Shown: positions 10,493 to 19,549, counted from the first letter of the stretch. The stretch: DNA of 21,375 nt from Priapulus caudatus (GCF_000485595.1 NW_014577569.1:20697-42071), one strand, 5' to 3'. Notes: generated from the letters alone by a model not told the origin. Numbers and translations are program-made.

Positions 10493-10518
<26 letters not shown>
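10457..10518 (+). repeat. direct repeat, copy right of the gap
   Basis: Identical over 62 bases to 9,952-10,013. The GA tract then continues to about 10,541, longer than in the left copy, and the flanks diverge after it. Confidence 0.95.
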
Positions 10519-10557
<39 letters not shown>

Positions 10558-10570
10558 GGAGAGAGAGACA
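10495..10570. repeat. GA microsatellite
   Basis: Pure GA to about 10,541, then GAAAG and GACAG variants. In mirror image it matches the CT-rich stretch near 5,600-5,745. Confidence 0.9.
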
Positions 10571-11069
10571 GAGAATGTGGGTGGGTGTGTGTGAGAGAGA
10601 ACTGGCGCAGCGAGAAAAAGACACAGAAATTATACAGAGTATACACAAGGAGAACAGAGAGACGACCGTGGCGATTATGAGGATAGCACCCACTGATCGG
10701 ACAGCATAGTTCTGCAGATTAATGGAAGTGCAGGCGTGGAGGCTCTATCTCCTAATCTGAGTAGCGCATCGGGGCGTCCGTCTGCTGCTGTGTATGTTTG
10801 TGCAGTCACGCTCATAGATGGCGCTCTGAGGAGAGCAACCGACGATGTGACATGATTTCATTTTCGTTCTCGTTCTCGTTGTAAACCGACGCCGGACTTA
10901 GAAGAGAGAAAAGAAAAAAAGAAAAAAGAATTCTGTCCGCGAGACACGCTCAGGAATTTCTATTTCATTGTTCGTTTCGACTGGGATGGATAATAGAGAG
11001 ATTCTACTCGCATGACGATTATCAATATCAAAAAGAAATACGGCTAGATCTACTCCCCGATATTTCTTC

Positions 11070-11106
11070 CTATATATATATATATATTATTTATTAATTA
11101 TATACA
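11070..11106. repeat. TA-rich tract
   Basis: Imperfect TA repeat between the 11,039-11,068 anchor and the three-copy ~80-bp repeat. A shorter TA tract lies at the mirror position 4,873-4,893. Confidence 0.8.
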
Positions 11107-11132
11107 TTATCAACACACGCACATTGTATTTT

Positions 11133-11345
11133 CAGACCAGATTGGTCTGGCCATAGCCGATTGAAATGAATTTACGACGGTTGAAGAGTGTACATTTCAT
11201 TGGAATCACCTACATTCACACCTACTTACATTGCCGAGTCGAGTGAATTTACGAGAGTTTTAGTTTCATTCCATTCCAATCACTTTCGGTACTTTTAGAC
11301 TACCGGGTCAGGCTATAGCCGAGTGGAGGGAATTTAGCTGCGACT
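11133..11345. repeat. three diverged ~80-bp tandem units
   Basis: A core resembling GCCGAGTNGAGTGAATTTA recurs at 11,156, 11,233 and 11,318, that is at spacings of 77 and 85. Other shared blocks are a TTTCATT..CCAATCAC-like block after copies one and two, and a GGTCTGGCCATAGCCGA / GGTCAGGCTATAGCCGA block before copies one and three. A perfect 7-bp hairpin (11,133-11,149, CAGACCA-GAT-TGGTCTG) lies before the first unit. A related core appears at about 16,097-16,115, so this is a dispersed family, origin unknown. Confidence 0.65.
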
Positions 11346-12580
11346 CGGGTGAATTCACGCGTTAACTCTCGTCTCGAGGAATGAGAATGCGTGAGACAGT
11401 GGCATGTATCGTACGTAATACGGCATGCGCTTTGTGCATGCTTACATTGTGACCCAGGCGTTCGGGCTCATCTGACTTTGACTGGTGGCCACAACGCACG
11501 CACGTGCGAGATAAAAACTAGTTCATAAAATTTTTAAGGAGGGCCGATTTGGCCTGTTTAGCGCCGACTATGCAGCTAGTGTAGAAGATAGTGTACGGTG
11601 TGACGCATAGTATCGGAATCCACGATAGCCTAATCCCGCACATGATACTCCTGAACGCAGTCACAGAAAACTACACAAGACGTTAACAACGAGGGTACCA
11701 CACCGGCTACAATAGTTAAGCTAGAGAATGTAACGGTTGTTGATTTCTCATAATACTGCCGGCCGTAGATCACGTTAGCGATTAGATATGGATGCGCTTG
11801 TCACTTAGATAGAGCTTACGATAAAGGCAGACTTTAAATAGAGCGTTGTAGATAGGTATTGGATATCGAGATTACCTTTGAAGATAACAACAAGACAAAT
11901 GACAGAATAGTTTCACACACGCGTGGTGATCAAAAGGTATTCTGCTCAAACCCATGAATAATGTTCTCACCTGTTTGGACTAATAAACCATTTGTTGTTA
12001 TCTTCGAATCACCTAAACCATTTTTAGTGCTGTACAAACTTCTAAACAATTTGTTGTTCTGTTTGAGGCCATAAATCAGTTTTTTTAAATGTTTGAACCG
12101 ACTTAATTAGGTGTTATCAGAAGTAAATAAACTCTGATTTTTGTTAAGATTATTTGAGCTCAAAATTTAAGATTATTTACTCCTAGTGTTATTCTTTTTT
12201 TAAACCCTAAATCAGTCGTTGTTCTAGCTCTTTGTTCGTTTAGCTCGTTGTTCTAGTTGTTCAGCTCGATAGCACTGAACTATTTATGGGGGAAGCATTG
12301 ACCTGCCGGGGTCCTCCTACCTATGTGCACGCTCTGAGAGCCTTTCAACCACCGTACATATATCGTCTCCACCTTCCCTCCTAGGCAATTCACAGGTTTC
12401 CCCGCGCCAGTAGTAAAGCCAAGTGAGGTTAAATATATTCTAGCACGCGGTCGGCCTGAGCTAAATAGTGAATTAGATGCCAACTTCACGACCAAACAGG
12501 CTTTTTTTTACAGGCAGATGCACTACTTTGTCACCGTTTCCCACGTAAGGTAACCTACAAGTATAAGAACATAACATAAC

Positions 12581-12698
12581 ATTTCATCAGGAGTGTATAA
12601 TATCAAGAGCGTATTAAGTATGTATACTTAACTAAACATTTATACGCTCTTGTATAATATAGATCTATATAATCTATATTATACATTCATGATATCAT
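12581..12698. repeat. nested inverted repeat (possible MITE-like hairpin)
   Basis: An outer arm at about 12,581-12,603 is complementary, with mismatches, to 12,675-12,698. Inside it a perfect 11-bp stem pairs 12,604-12,614 (CAAGAGCGTAT) with 12,642-12,652. Inside that, TAAGTA (12,615-12,620) pairs with TACTTA (12,625-12,630). AACATAAC-type repeats lie on both outer sides (about 12,569-12,580 and 12,697-12,707) in direct orientation, as target-site or slippage repeats might. The arrangement is only roughly preserved at about 2,610-2,770 in the other arm. Confidence 0.6.
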
Positions 12699-12889
12699 AA
12701 CATAACATGCACGCATGCGAGCGCATGTGATAAACCGACGCCTTGCTAACGATGTTGAGTAAATGCGTCGTGAACTGTCGCGAATCGAAACTTCTCCGCG
12801 GCCAAAACTAATGGCTCGTTGGAGAAGTTCCCATGGTTTGTACAGCGCTCAGCTAATGGCCCGCAGCATATCGGCCAGCAGTTTCCCAC

Positions 12890-13120
12890 CATCTCCACTC
12901 CTCTATCTCTCTCTTGATCTCTCTGTCGGTCTCTCTTCTTCTCTTTCTCTTCCTCTGTCTCGCCACTTTCTACCTCTATTCCTCTTATTCTCTCTGATTT
13001 TCTTTCTTTCTCTCTCTCTCTCTCTCTCATTCGCTCCCCCCATTCTCTACGGCTATTCATCCCCCTCTCCGGCTCCCTCGCTCGCTCTCCCTCTGCCTTC
13101 CGACTTCTCTCCCTCTCCCA
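12890..13120. repeat. CT-rich tract
   Basis: Polypyrimidine stretch with pure CT near 13,010-13,028. It is the mirror counterpart of the purine stretch at 1,990-2,335. The frame at 12,763-13,254 is Ser/Leu/Pro-rich because of this composition and shows no domain. Confidence 0.85.
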
Positions 13121-13351
13121 CTCATTGTACCACTAACTTGACATATCCTCTTGAGTGCGTATTTTATTGTTGCCAGAATGGGACGGGTGGCTCGCCGCCC
13201 CGCTCCATACTTTTCTCATGCCAATGCTCGCTGATCTATAACGATGAGTCGTAAATACGGTTTTGGTGTCAACTCTTTACTACCGTCAGTTCTAGTTCAC
13301 TATGACGTCAGTTCGCTTTGTCACCTCTGTCTAACTCGGTTGTCTGTGCAT

Positions 13352-13420
13352 GAATGTGTGTGTGTGCGTGCTTGCGTGCGTGTGTGCGTGTGTGCGTGCG
13401 TATTTGCGGGCGTGTGATGT
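13352..13420. repeat. TG/CG-mixed microsatellite
   Basis: Irregular TGTG and TGCG repeats with Z-DNA-like alternation. Recognisable pairing with the left arm ends at about its start. Confidence 0.85.
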
Positions 13421-13509
13421 GTAATCGTCTGTGTACGGTATTCATTCGAATTCGTCACCGTGCGCGTCGTTTCCTCACCAATTTAGTCGTCGATCGCCGG
13501 TGGTTGCCG

Positions 13510-13511
13510 GA

Positions 13512-13556
<45 letters not shown>

Positions 13557-13716
13557 AGAAGAGCGGGGGGGGGGGAGGATAAAGAAAGAGATGTGGAAAC
13601 GGAGATAGAGGGGTCAGTGAGGGGGATATTGAGAGGACGAGAAAGAGAGAGAGAGAGGAAAAGAAAGAAAGAGGCGAGAGGGAGAGGAATAAAGGTAGTA
13701 AGCAGAAAGAGAGACG

Positions 13717-13747
<31 letters not shown>

Positions 13748-13800
13748 CGCGAAAGAGAGAGAGAGAGAGTGAGAAAGAGAGAGAAACAGGCAGATACAGG
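13510..13800. repeat. GA-rich compound microsatellite
   Basis: Long purine tract with pure GA near 13,515-13,552 and 13,717-13,742, plus AAAGA variants and a GCGAGCGCGCGA interruption. The plus-strand Arg/Glu frame (13,354-13,608) is an artefact of this tract. Confidence 0.9.
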
Positions 13801-14265
13801 AAGAGACAGTGAATCTCCGATTAAATATTAATTAATATAAATATATAAAGCGCGCGCTAGAGAGAGATTTGATCCGGAAGAACAAAAGCAATATGACCCA
13901 ATGATGGCTGCTACGACACTAGTTGTGATTCTCTCTGCTAGCTCATCTAACAGCCGCGGTAACTGTTATCTACGTGCACTTCCGACGGCGTAATAACGCG
14001 CCGATCATCTAAACTACCGCAGCAGCAACAACCCTGCAACCCTACCATTACGGATAATTATATCCCAGCCATGGTGACGATGATGACGATGACAATTATG
14101 ACACTGTTTCACGCGCGTGACAGGATATTGTAATATATAATAAAATATTATTATATAATACCATATACAAGAGGAGTAGTATGATAGTACTATTAATGTG
14201 CTTGCAGCACTAACAATGATTGAAAGCTGAATCACGCGATGATTACAAACTGTCGTTTGAATACA
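13800..14265. other. unassigned sequence with TA-rich patches
   Basis: Mixed, partly A+T-rich DNA (TA-rich patches near 13,820-13,850 and 14,130-14,165) with a GATGACGATGAC-like stretch near 14,075-14,091. No gene, RNA or recognised element seen. The 73-codon minus-strand frame at 14,014-14,235 resembles no family I know. Confidence 0.5.
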
Positions 14266-14512
14266 CAGTAAACCCTGTGTTAGCGGATACCTCTATGTAA
14301 CAGATATCTGTTGATAAAATACACGAGTACATGCTCAGGCGTATTCCTTGAGTGACACGTATACAGCGAAACAATCTCTATACAACAGATATCTGTCTGT
14401 AAAAGAACAGTTTTTGCGTGTTCTTTGCGTTGCACCTATACAGCGAAATAACAGCTATAGAGCGGACACCTGTCTAAAAAAGATACGCCTGGGATTTTCC
14501 TTGAGCTGGCAT
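14266..14512. mobile_element. three ~77-85-bp tandem units, pogo/Tigger-like terminus (tentative)
   Basis: CAGTAAACCCT at 14,266-14,276 is followed by repeated CTCTATAC-AACAGATATCTGTCT-like units. TATACAGCG begins at 14,360 and 14,437 (77 apart). CAGATATCTG lies at 14,301-14,310 and 14,386-14,395, with CGGACACCTG at the equivalent place (14,463-14,472). A TTCCTTGAG block recurs at about 14,344 and 14,501. From general knowledge, termini of pogo/Tigger-type Tc1-mariner elements often start CAGT and carry CCTCTATA.CGGACACCT-like motifs, so this may be a decayed subterminal region. No transposase and no opposite terminus were found, and the TA expected at the insertion site is two bases away, so the family assignment is weak. 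The tandem structure itself is clear. Confidence 0.45.
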
Positions 14513-15160
14513 TAGTCACAGGTTTGGCATCGCGTAGACTCACAAAATGTTCGGTGCGTGCCCTGACGGCCGACGGCGTGGCTTTCTTCATTCGATGTTA
14601 CACCTATGATGTAGAACCGATAATGAACGGGTTATAATTTGACGTGACATGTATTTATCGCGCCCAAGAGAAGACACTGCCACATGCCGACCACCGAATG
14701 TGTTGAGCGTTTGCTGAAGTTAGTGCACAAAGCTAATATAGTCACGCATTGTGGGAACGTCGGGCGTATGCCGTAGTTGTTAAGGTGACTCGGTCCGTAT
14801 CATTATATATCATATAGATATTTTGCGTTATTTTGTCCTGCGCCTAGGTGTTAGCGGTGGATCGTTAGTACTGGTAGTGATTGTCTAGTTGTTAATGTCT
14901 GATATTAACCTCGTGCGTGAGTAGTTGTAGAGATTTAGCGGGCGATGCTGATCATTGTCGTGATACTGGCGAGGACGGCAGGCGGTTTGTCTTCTTCGTA
15001 CGTATCGTGAAATCTCTGGCTCAGCACTGGGACCCACCGCTGGCAAGGATGGCTTATGTAACCTGTTTCAGTTGTTAGTGATATTTTTTTGCTGGGAGGC
15101 AATTGAACACGCCTTCCTTATGACAGTGACATAAGGATGGAAGTGAGGAGGGACGGGGTT
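14513..15160. other. unassigned unique-looking sequence
   Basis: Balanced composition without microsatellites. No open frame of note, no RNA gene and no repeat match seen. It may be intergenic or intronic DNA. Confidence 0.5.
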
Positions 15161-15164
15161 GATG

Positions 15165-15467
15165 GCGAAAGAGAGAGAGAGAGAGAGAGAGCGCGCGCAT
15201 GAGAGAGATGAGATATGCAGAAGAAGAGAGAGCGATCGAGAAAGAGGAAGAGAGCGCGCGTAAGAAACAAAATAAGAGCAAGAGACGGCAGAACGAGAGG
15301 TGCGAAAAAGAGAAAGAGAAGGCGAGAAAGAGGAAGAGAGCGAGAAACAGAAAGAAAACAAGAGGGAGAGATCGGGAGAGTGAGTGACAAAGAGAAAGAG
15401 AGAGGCGGATATAAATGAGAGAGAGAGAGAGATCGTGGCCGTGTGTGAGAGAAACAGACAGACATGC

Positions 15468-15528
<61 letters not shown>

Positions 15529-15602
15529 GAGGGAGAGAAAGAGAGAGAGACAGAGAAGACAGAGAGACAGAGAGACAGAGAGACATGAGAGACAGAGAAG
15601 AC

Positions 15603-15639
<37 letters not shown>

Positions 15640-15645
15640 AGCCAA
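15165..15645. repeat. long GA-rich compound microsatellite
   Basis: Almost continuous purine tract. Pure GA runs lie at about 15,167-15,190, 15,470-15,512 and 15,607-15,636, with GACA, AAGA and GCGCGC variants between. The Ser/Leu-repeat frames (minus, up to 200 codons) and Arg/Glu-repeat frames (plus, to 188 codons) are translations of this tract. Confidence 0.95.
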
Positions 15646-15685
15646 GAAAAAGAAGGCGAAATAAACACATCTGTTTATCTTATCT

Positions 15686-15826
15686 TCTGTTCTTCGCTCT
15701 TTTCTCTCTCATCTCTCCCCCCCTCTCTCTCTCGCTTTCTCTCTTCCCCCTCGCCCTCCTTTTCTCTCTCTATCTCTCTCTCCCCCTCTTCTCTCCCTAT
15801 CTTCCCCTTCTCCTCGTTTTCATGTA
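15686..15826. repeat. CT-rich tract facing the GA tract
   Basis: Polypyrimidine stretch beginning about 40 bases after the GA tract ends. Between them ATAAACA (15,661-15,667) can pair with TGTTTAT (15,672-15,678). GA followed by CT on the same strand is self-complementary, so the module could fold into a long imperfect hairpin. Confidence 0.85.
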
Positions 15827-16130
15827 TACTTACGGGGTTTCGCTTTCGTTCCATACGCTACTTTCGAATCCGAACTTACATCTTCTCATTCGGTACATTT
15901 TCCCATCCAGGGGAGATGCTGCGATGCTACTACGCCGTGAGACGTTGTAGTGAAACGGGCCTACAGCGTGTCTGTCATCTGAGAGCTCGCGGGAAGACGC
16001 CTTGTACTGCGAGTGAATGATTATGACATTTGTGTAGAATCTAGCTGCATCTATATTAGTAGATTAATTGATTGATTTCCTTTTTCTACATTATATTGAG
16101 TGGAATTTAGCTGCGCTTGTACAAATACTC
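15827..16130. other. unassigned sequence after the CT tract, with dispersed-repeat motif
   Basis: Starts with a GTTTTCATGTATACTT block that recurs after the second CT tract near 18,179. Two related cores, GTAGAATCTAGCTGCATC near 16,036 and GTGGAATTTAGCTGCGCT near 16,101, lie about 65 bases apart and resemble the core at 11,318. No gene seen. Confidence 0.55.
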
Positions 16131-16664
16131 ACACGAGCATCTGTCTAATCATCTATCAACTATCGCCCGTTCTAACAGGGCGCATTGCGCATTGTACACG
16201 GGCATAATAATTTCACCTTTATTGTCCATACGCAAGGGGGACGTTTGACATAAGGGGGCTGCATACCACGCTGCACCGCATGAGCACGGCAGCCGAGGAA
16301 TTTCCGAATGAAATAAACACCGGCGCGCACAGCGGGGGCGGCCGGAGAGCACTAACTTAGAAATTGAAATTTTGCGTGTCACCCACATTTCGCGTTATAC
16401 CCGTAAATAACGGGTAGCCTGCGTGGTCGTAAATTCCACGTCGCCATGTGTTGATCGACGCGACACGATGTACGCTGAACACTTGCAACTACCGCGCGCG
16501 CGCGAGGTGCGAGCAAACGGTTATTAGCCGTGAGTTGGCTGGGTTCCCATGCGGTGCTCGTGGTTGCTGGGGTTGGTATGGAAGCACGAGTTGTCATCGC
16601 CACCGTGTTCGTAACGCACGATTTGAGTGTATACGTCGTATTATGTGTGACCACGCATAGGGCT
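16131..16664. other. unassigned sequence with two short open frames
   Basis: Balanced composition. Minus-strand frames of 79 codons (16,149-16,388) and 91 codons (16,379-16,654) are not low-complexity, but I recognise no domain. A CG run lies near 16,495-16,503. Nothing supports calling a gene. Confidence 0.45.
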
Positions 16665-16915
16665 GTTGCTTAATCATTTACTGTGTCCGCTGTGTTGTTT
16701 GTGGTTTTATGTTAATTGTGCTGTGCTGGATGTTATTCTGTTGTTGTCATGGTTGTTATTATTGCGCTGCGTTTGTTGTTGTATTGCGTTTGTCATTGTT
16801 TATTGTGTTGTGCTTATGGTTATCACGCTGTTACTGCACTTGTATAGCGTTGTTTTTGTTGTTCTCGTGTCTTCACGTCGTGTTTGTTATTTGTGTTTGT
16901 TTGTAGATTTCGCGT
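16665..16915. repeat. G/T-rich, A-poor degenerate tract
   Basis: About 250 bases dominated by GTT, TTG and TGT triplets without a fixed period. The resulting plus-strand frame (16,666-16,917) is Leu/Val/Cys-rich and looks membrane-like. A second overlapping frame (16,709-16,906) has the same look, as expected from composition rather than selection. Confidence 0.6.
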
Positions 16916-17387
16916 AGCTACATGCCACGAGCGGCCTCGTACACAACCCAAGGTCACGCCTTTTGTGCAAATAGATGTGGGTCACGCTGTCAACGCCTGG
17001 TGTCGCGCGCGCCGCCTACTGGCTAGTCGGCTGTTATTTATTATACTGACAAATGACGTAACACTGTCGAGTTTTTCTCCATGGTCTGCTACTTGGTTGC
17101 CCTTCCGAACGCGAAACAGTCGCAGTGTTATGCGCAGCCGCAGAGCGGATAATAATGAAGTATTATAGGCTCTCTGCATATATGGTGTATAGTTAAAGTC
17201 CATCGCTGTGGTTATTAGAAGAGCGCGTGAACCCACGTGAACTTAGGGTCACCGCGGGCCGCGCTTACGCGTAATTGAAGCTATACGCTGTTTTAAGAAC
17301 AGTAATCCGTTAGTTGCTAAATTGCTGCCCGATATAGGATACGCTGCTTGCTGCATGATTATTGTCGTGACACATAGTTTAGTGTGC
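16916..17387. other. unassigned mixed sequence
   Basis: Balanced-composition DNA. Frames on both strands (for example 16,884-17,168 and 16,982-17,236) overlap one another and show no recognisable motif. No repeat identified. Confidence 0.5.
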
Positions 17388-17788
17388 ATCGAGAGAGAGA
17401 GAGAGATGTGTATATTGCGCGAGAGAAAGAGCAAAAGAGAGGCACAAAGTGTAGTGGAAAATATAGAAAGAGAGAGAGAGAGCAAAGGAGAGAGAAAGAA
17501 AGAGATGGAGTGTGTGTGAGCGAGAGAGAACGAGAGGGTTAAGAACGAGAGGCAAGAGAGAGAGAGAGAAAGAGAAAAAGAAAGAGGAGAGAGAGAGCGA
17601 GAGAGCGAGAGAGAGAGAGAGAGAGAAGAGAGAGAGAGAAAGAGAAAGAAGGGCAGGTGGGCGAGAGCAGATGAGTGTAGCAGAGAGAGAGAGAGAAGAT
17701 GAGAGAGAGAGGAGAGAGGAGAGAGAGAGAGAGAGAGAGAGCCAGAGAGAGAGAGAGAGAGAGAGAAGAGGAAGGGAGAAGAAGTGAA
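17388..17788. repeat. long GA-rich compound microsatellite
   Basis: Purine tract with many pure GA runs, AAAGA and GCGAGA variants, ending near 17,788. Together with the CT tract that follows, it repeats the arrangement seen at 15,165-15,826. Confidence 0.95.
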
Positions 17789-17910
17789 ACAGGGTTTAGG
17801 CCGCTGGTGGTGGCCCTGTTCACGGAGGACGCGCGCAGTCTAGTGTTCGATGATGATTAATGAGAGACGTGTTCGCTTACCACTGTGAGTCTATGTGCAT
17901 AACCACCCCG

Positions 17911-18180
17911 CGTCTATCTCTCTCTATCTCTCTACTTTCTTCTTCATTCTCTCTCTCTCTCATTCTTCTCTCTCTGCTCTTTTCTTCTTCTTTTTTCTTC
18001 TTAATTCTCTCCTCCGTTATTATGCCTCTTTCAATCTCTCTCCTCTCTTTCCATTTTTTCTGCACGCCCTTTTAATTCTGTCATTACTCGTTCTCCACCA
18101 CTCTTTCTTTACATCTCTACTTCCCTTCTTATCTATGCTTCTTTCTTTTTCCGATTATCTCTCTCACTCACACTCTCTGT
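17911..18180. repeat. CT/TTC-rich tract
   Basis: Polypyrimidine stretch with CT and TTCTTC units, separated from the preceding GA tract by about 120 bases of ordinary sequence. It is followed at 18,179-18,194 by the GTTTTCATGTATACTT block also found after the first CT tract. Confidence 0.85.
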
Positions 18181-18194
18181 TTTCATGTATACTT

Positions 18195-18598
18195 CCGCGT
18201 TTTGCCAGTAGCTCTTATTTTACTACGCGATCACTCAATTTCTCATGCGATGTTTCAGCGCAGACGCTTCGCGATATATCCACCTGATTCACCAACCGTG
18301 AACACACTCACACTACAGCAGCTGCTCCGTACTCTGCGGCTGTGGTCGCGGCTCGCGCTCTAACTGTTACCATACATGACGCTATTATATAAATACAACT
18401 CTATACGCGTCTGTATATGATCGAGCGCCGTCACAACGTGTGCATCATCATCATCGTTGTCGCTGTGTTTTTGGCAGCAGCGGACACGGGCGACAGGGCA
18501 ATCGGCTACCTCCAGCCGACGCTGTGGAATACGCACAGTGGCGGACTAACGGTGAACTGGCCCTAACGGTTGGGAACCAGCAATGGCGTCGCCGTCGA
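18195..18598. other. unassigned mixed sequence before the satellite
   Basis: No gene or mobile element recognised. A short ATC repeat (CATCATCATCATCG) lies at about 18,444-18,457. Confidence 0.5.
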
Positions 18599-19372
18599 CC
18601 CTAATTACATGCAGGTAAGACCTTACTATCCCAGCATTACCATTACTACATTCAGGTAAGGACCTTACTATCCACAGCATTAGCCTTACTACATCAGGTA
18701 AGACCTTACTATTCCCAGCATTACCTACTAACATCGTTAATGCAAGACTTACTAAATTCCAGCATTACCTTATATACATCATCTTCAAAGACCTTACTAT
18801 ACCCAGCATTACCTTATTACATCAGTAGGACCTTACTTCCGCACATTACCTTATCTACATCATGCAAGACCTTACTACTTCCAGATATACCTTATTACAT
18901 CAATTCAAGACGGCTTCTATCCAGCATTACCTTATTAGCATCATGCAAGACCTTACTATCCCAGCATTACCTTTATTACAATCAGGTAAGACCCTACATA
19001 TCCCAGCATTTTAAACCTTATTACATCATGCAAGACCTTACTATCCCAGCATTACCTTATTAACATCATGCAAGACCTTACTATCACGCTATTACCTTAT
19101 TACGATCAGGTAAGACGCCTACTATCCGCGCATTACCTTATATACTTCAGGTAGGACGCTTATATCCCAGCATTACTTAACTTACATCATGCAAGACTTA
19201 CCTAAATCTCAGCATTACCTTATTATCATCATTCAATGACGCTTACTAATCACCAGCATTACTTATTAATCAGGTAGATCTACTATCCCCAGCATTACCT
19301 CAATTACATCATGGCAAGACCTTACTATCCAGCATTACCTTATTACATCATGCAACAGACCTTACTATCCAG
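18599..19372 (+). repeat. ~39-bp tandem satellite, about 19 copies
   Basis: The block CCCAGCATTACCTTATTA recurs about every 39-41 bases, about nineteen times. Each unit is the block, then CATCA, then one of two alternatives (TGCAAGACC or GGTAAGACC), then TTACTAT. The GGTAAG form occurs mainly in the first three units and again around 18,980, 19,108 and 19,148 (partly eroded near 18,830 and 19,275); the TGCAAG form is commoner elsewhere. Copies differ mostly by one-base insertions and deletions, so period length wobbles. In the GGTAAG form, GTAAG-AC-CTTAC is a dyad. The minus-strand frame at 18,546-18,734 merely crosses the first copies. No known satellite family is recognised. Confidence 0.95.
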
Positions 19373-19481
19373 GATTCCTGCACCACACAGCATGCGATAC
19401 GGCCGCGCTCACTCTACATATATATAATTAGATTACAAATAACTTTACGTGTACATTATGAATAGCATACACCTTGCCTAA
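19373..19481. other. short unassigned sequence between satellite and TA tract
   Basis: Mixed to A+T-rich sequence with no feature seen. Confidence 0.5.
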
Positions 19482-19494
19482 TCATATATATATA

Positions 19495-19529
<35 letters not shown>

Positions 19530-19549
19530 TTATATATATATAATATATA
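19482..19549. repeat. (TA)n microsatellite
   Basis: Nearly pure TA repeat broken by single TAG and TTAATTA interruptions. The Tyr/Ile-repeat frame on the minus strand (19,456-19,668) arises from it. Confidence 0.95.

Larger units (their letters stand above)
9110..13350 (-). repeat. right arm of large inverted repeat
   Basis: Reverse-complement partner of 1,690-7,600, with anchors listed in that entry. This arm is shorter, has more regular microsatellites and fewer homopolymer runs, and looks closer to the underlying sequence. It contains TG/CG, GA and CA tracts, the scaffold gap, a three-copy ~80-bp repeat (11,133-11,345), a nested hairpin (12,581-12,698) and a CT-rich stretch. The most ordinary-looking open frame is the 71-codon minus-strand frame at 12,280-12,495. 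I recognise no family in it, and the matching part of the other arm does not keep it open. Confidence 0.9.

Noticed and set aside
9931-10709. Open frames of 115-205 codons crossing the N block
   Set aside because: Most residues are unknown and the remainder is (CA)n and (GA)n. No coding evidence.
12280-12495. 71-codon minus-strand frame with ordinary composition
   Set aside because: No recognisable family, and the matching region of the other arm does not preserve it.
15068-15670. Ser/Leu-repeat frames of 175-200 codons on the minus strand
   Set aside because: Direct translation of a CT/GA microsatellite in three frames at once.
16149-16388. 79-codon minus-strand frame, Cys/Arg-rich
   Set aside because: No domain recognised, and it overlaps another short frame. 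Insufficient for a gene call.
16666-16917. Leu/Val/Cys-rich frame resembling a membrane protein
   Set aside because: The G/T-rich composition produces such residues in more than one frame. No start context, homology or partner gene.
18599-19372. CRISPR array (regular ~39-bp periodicity)
   Set aside because: The whole unit repeats with no unique spacers, and the context is eukaryotic. It is a tandem satellite.
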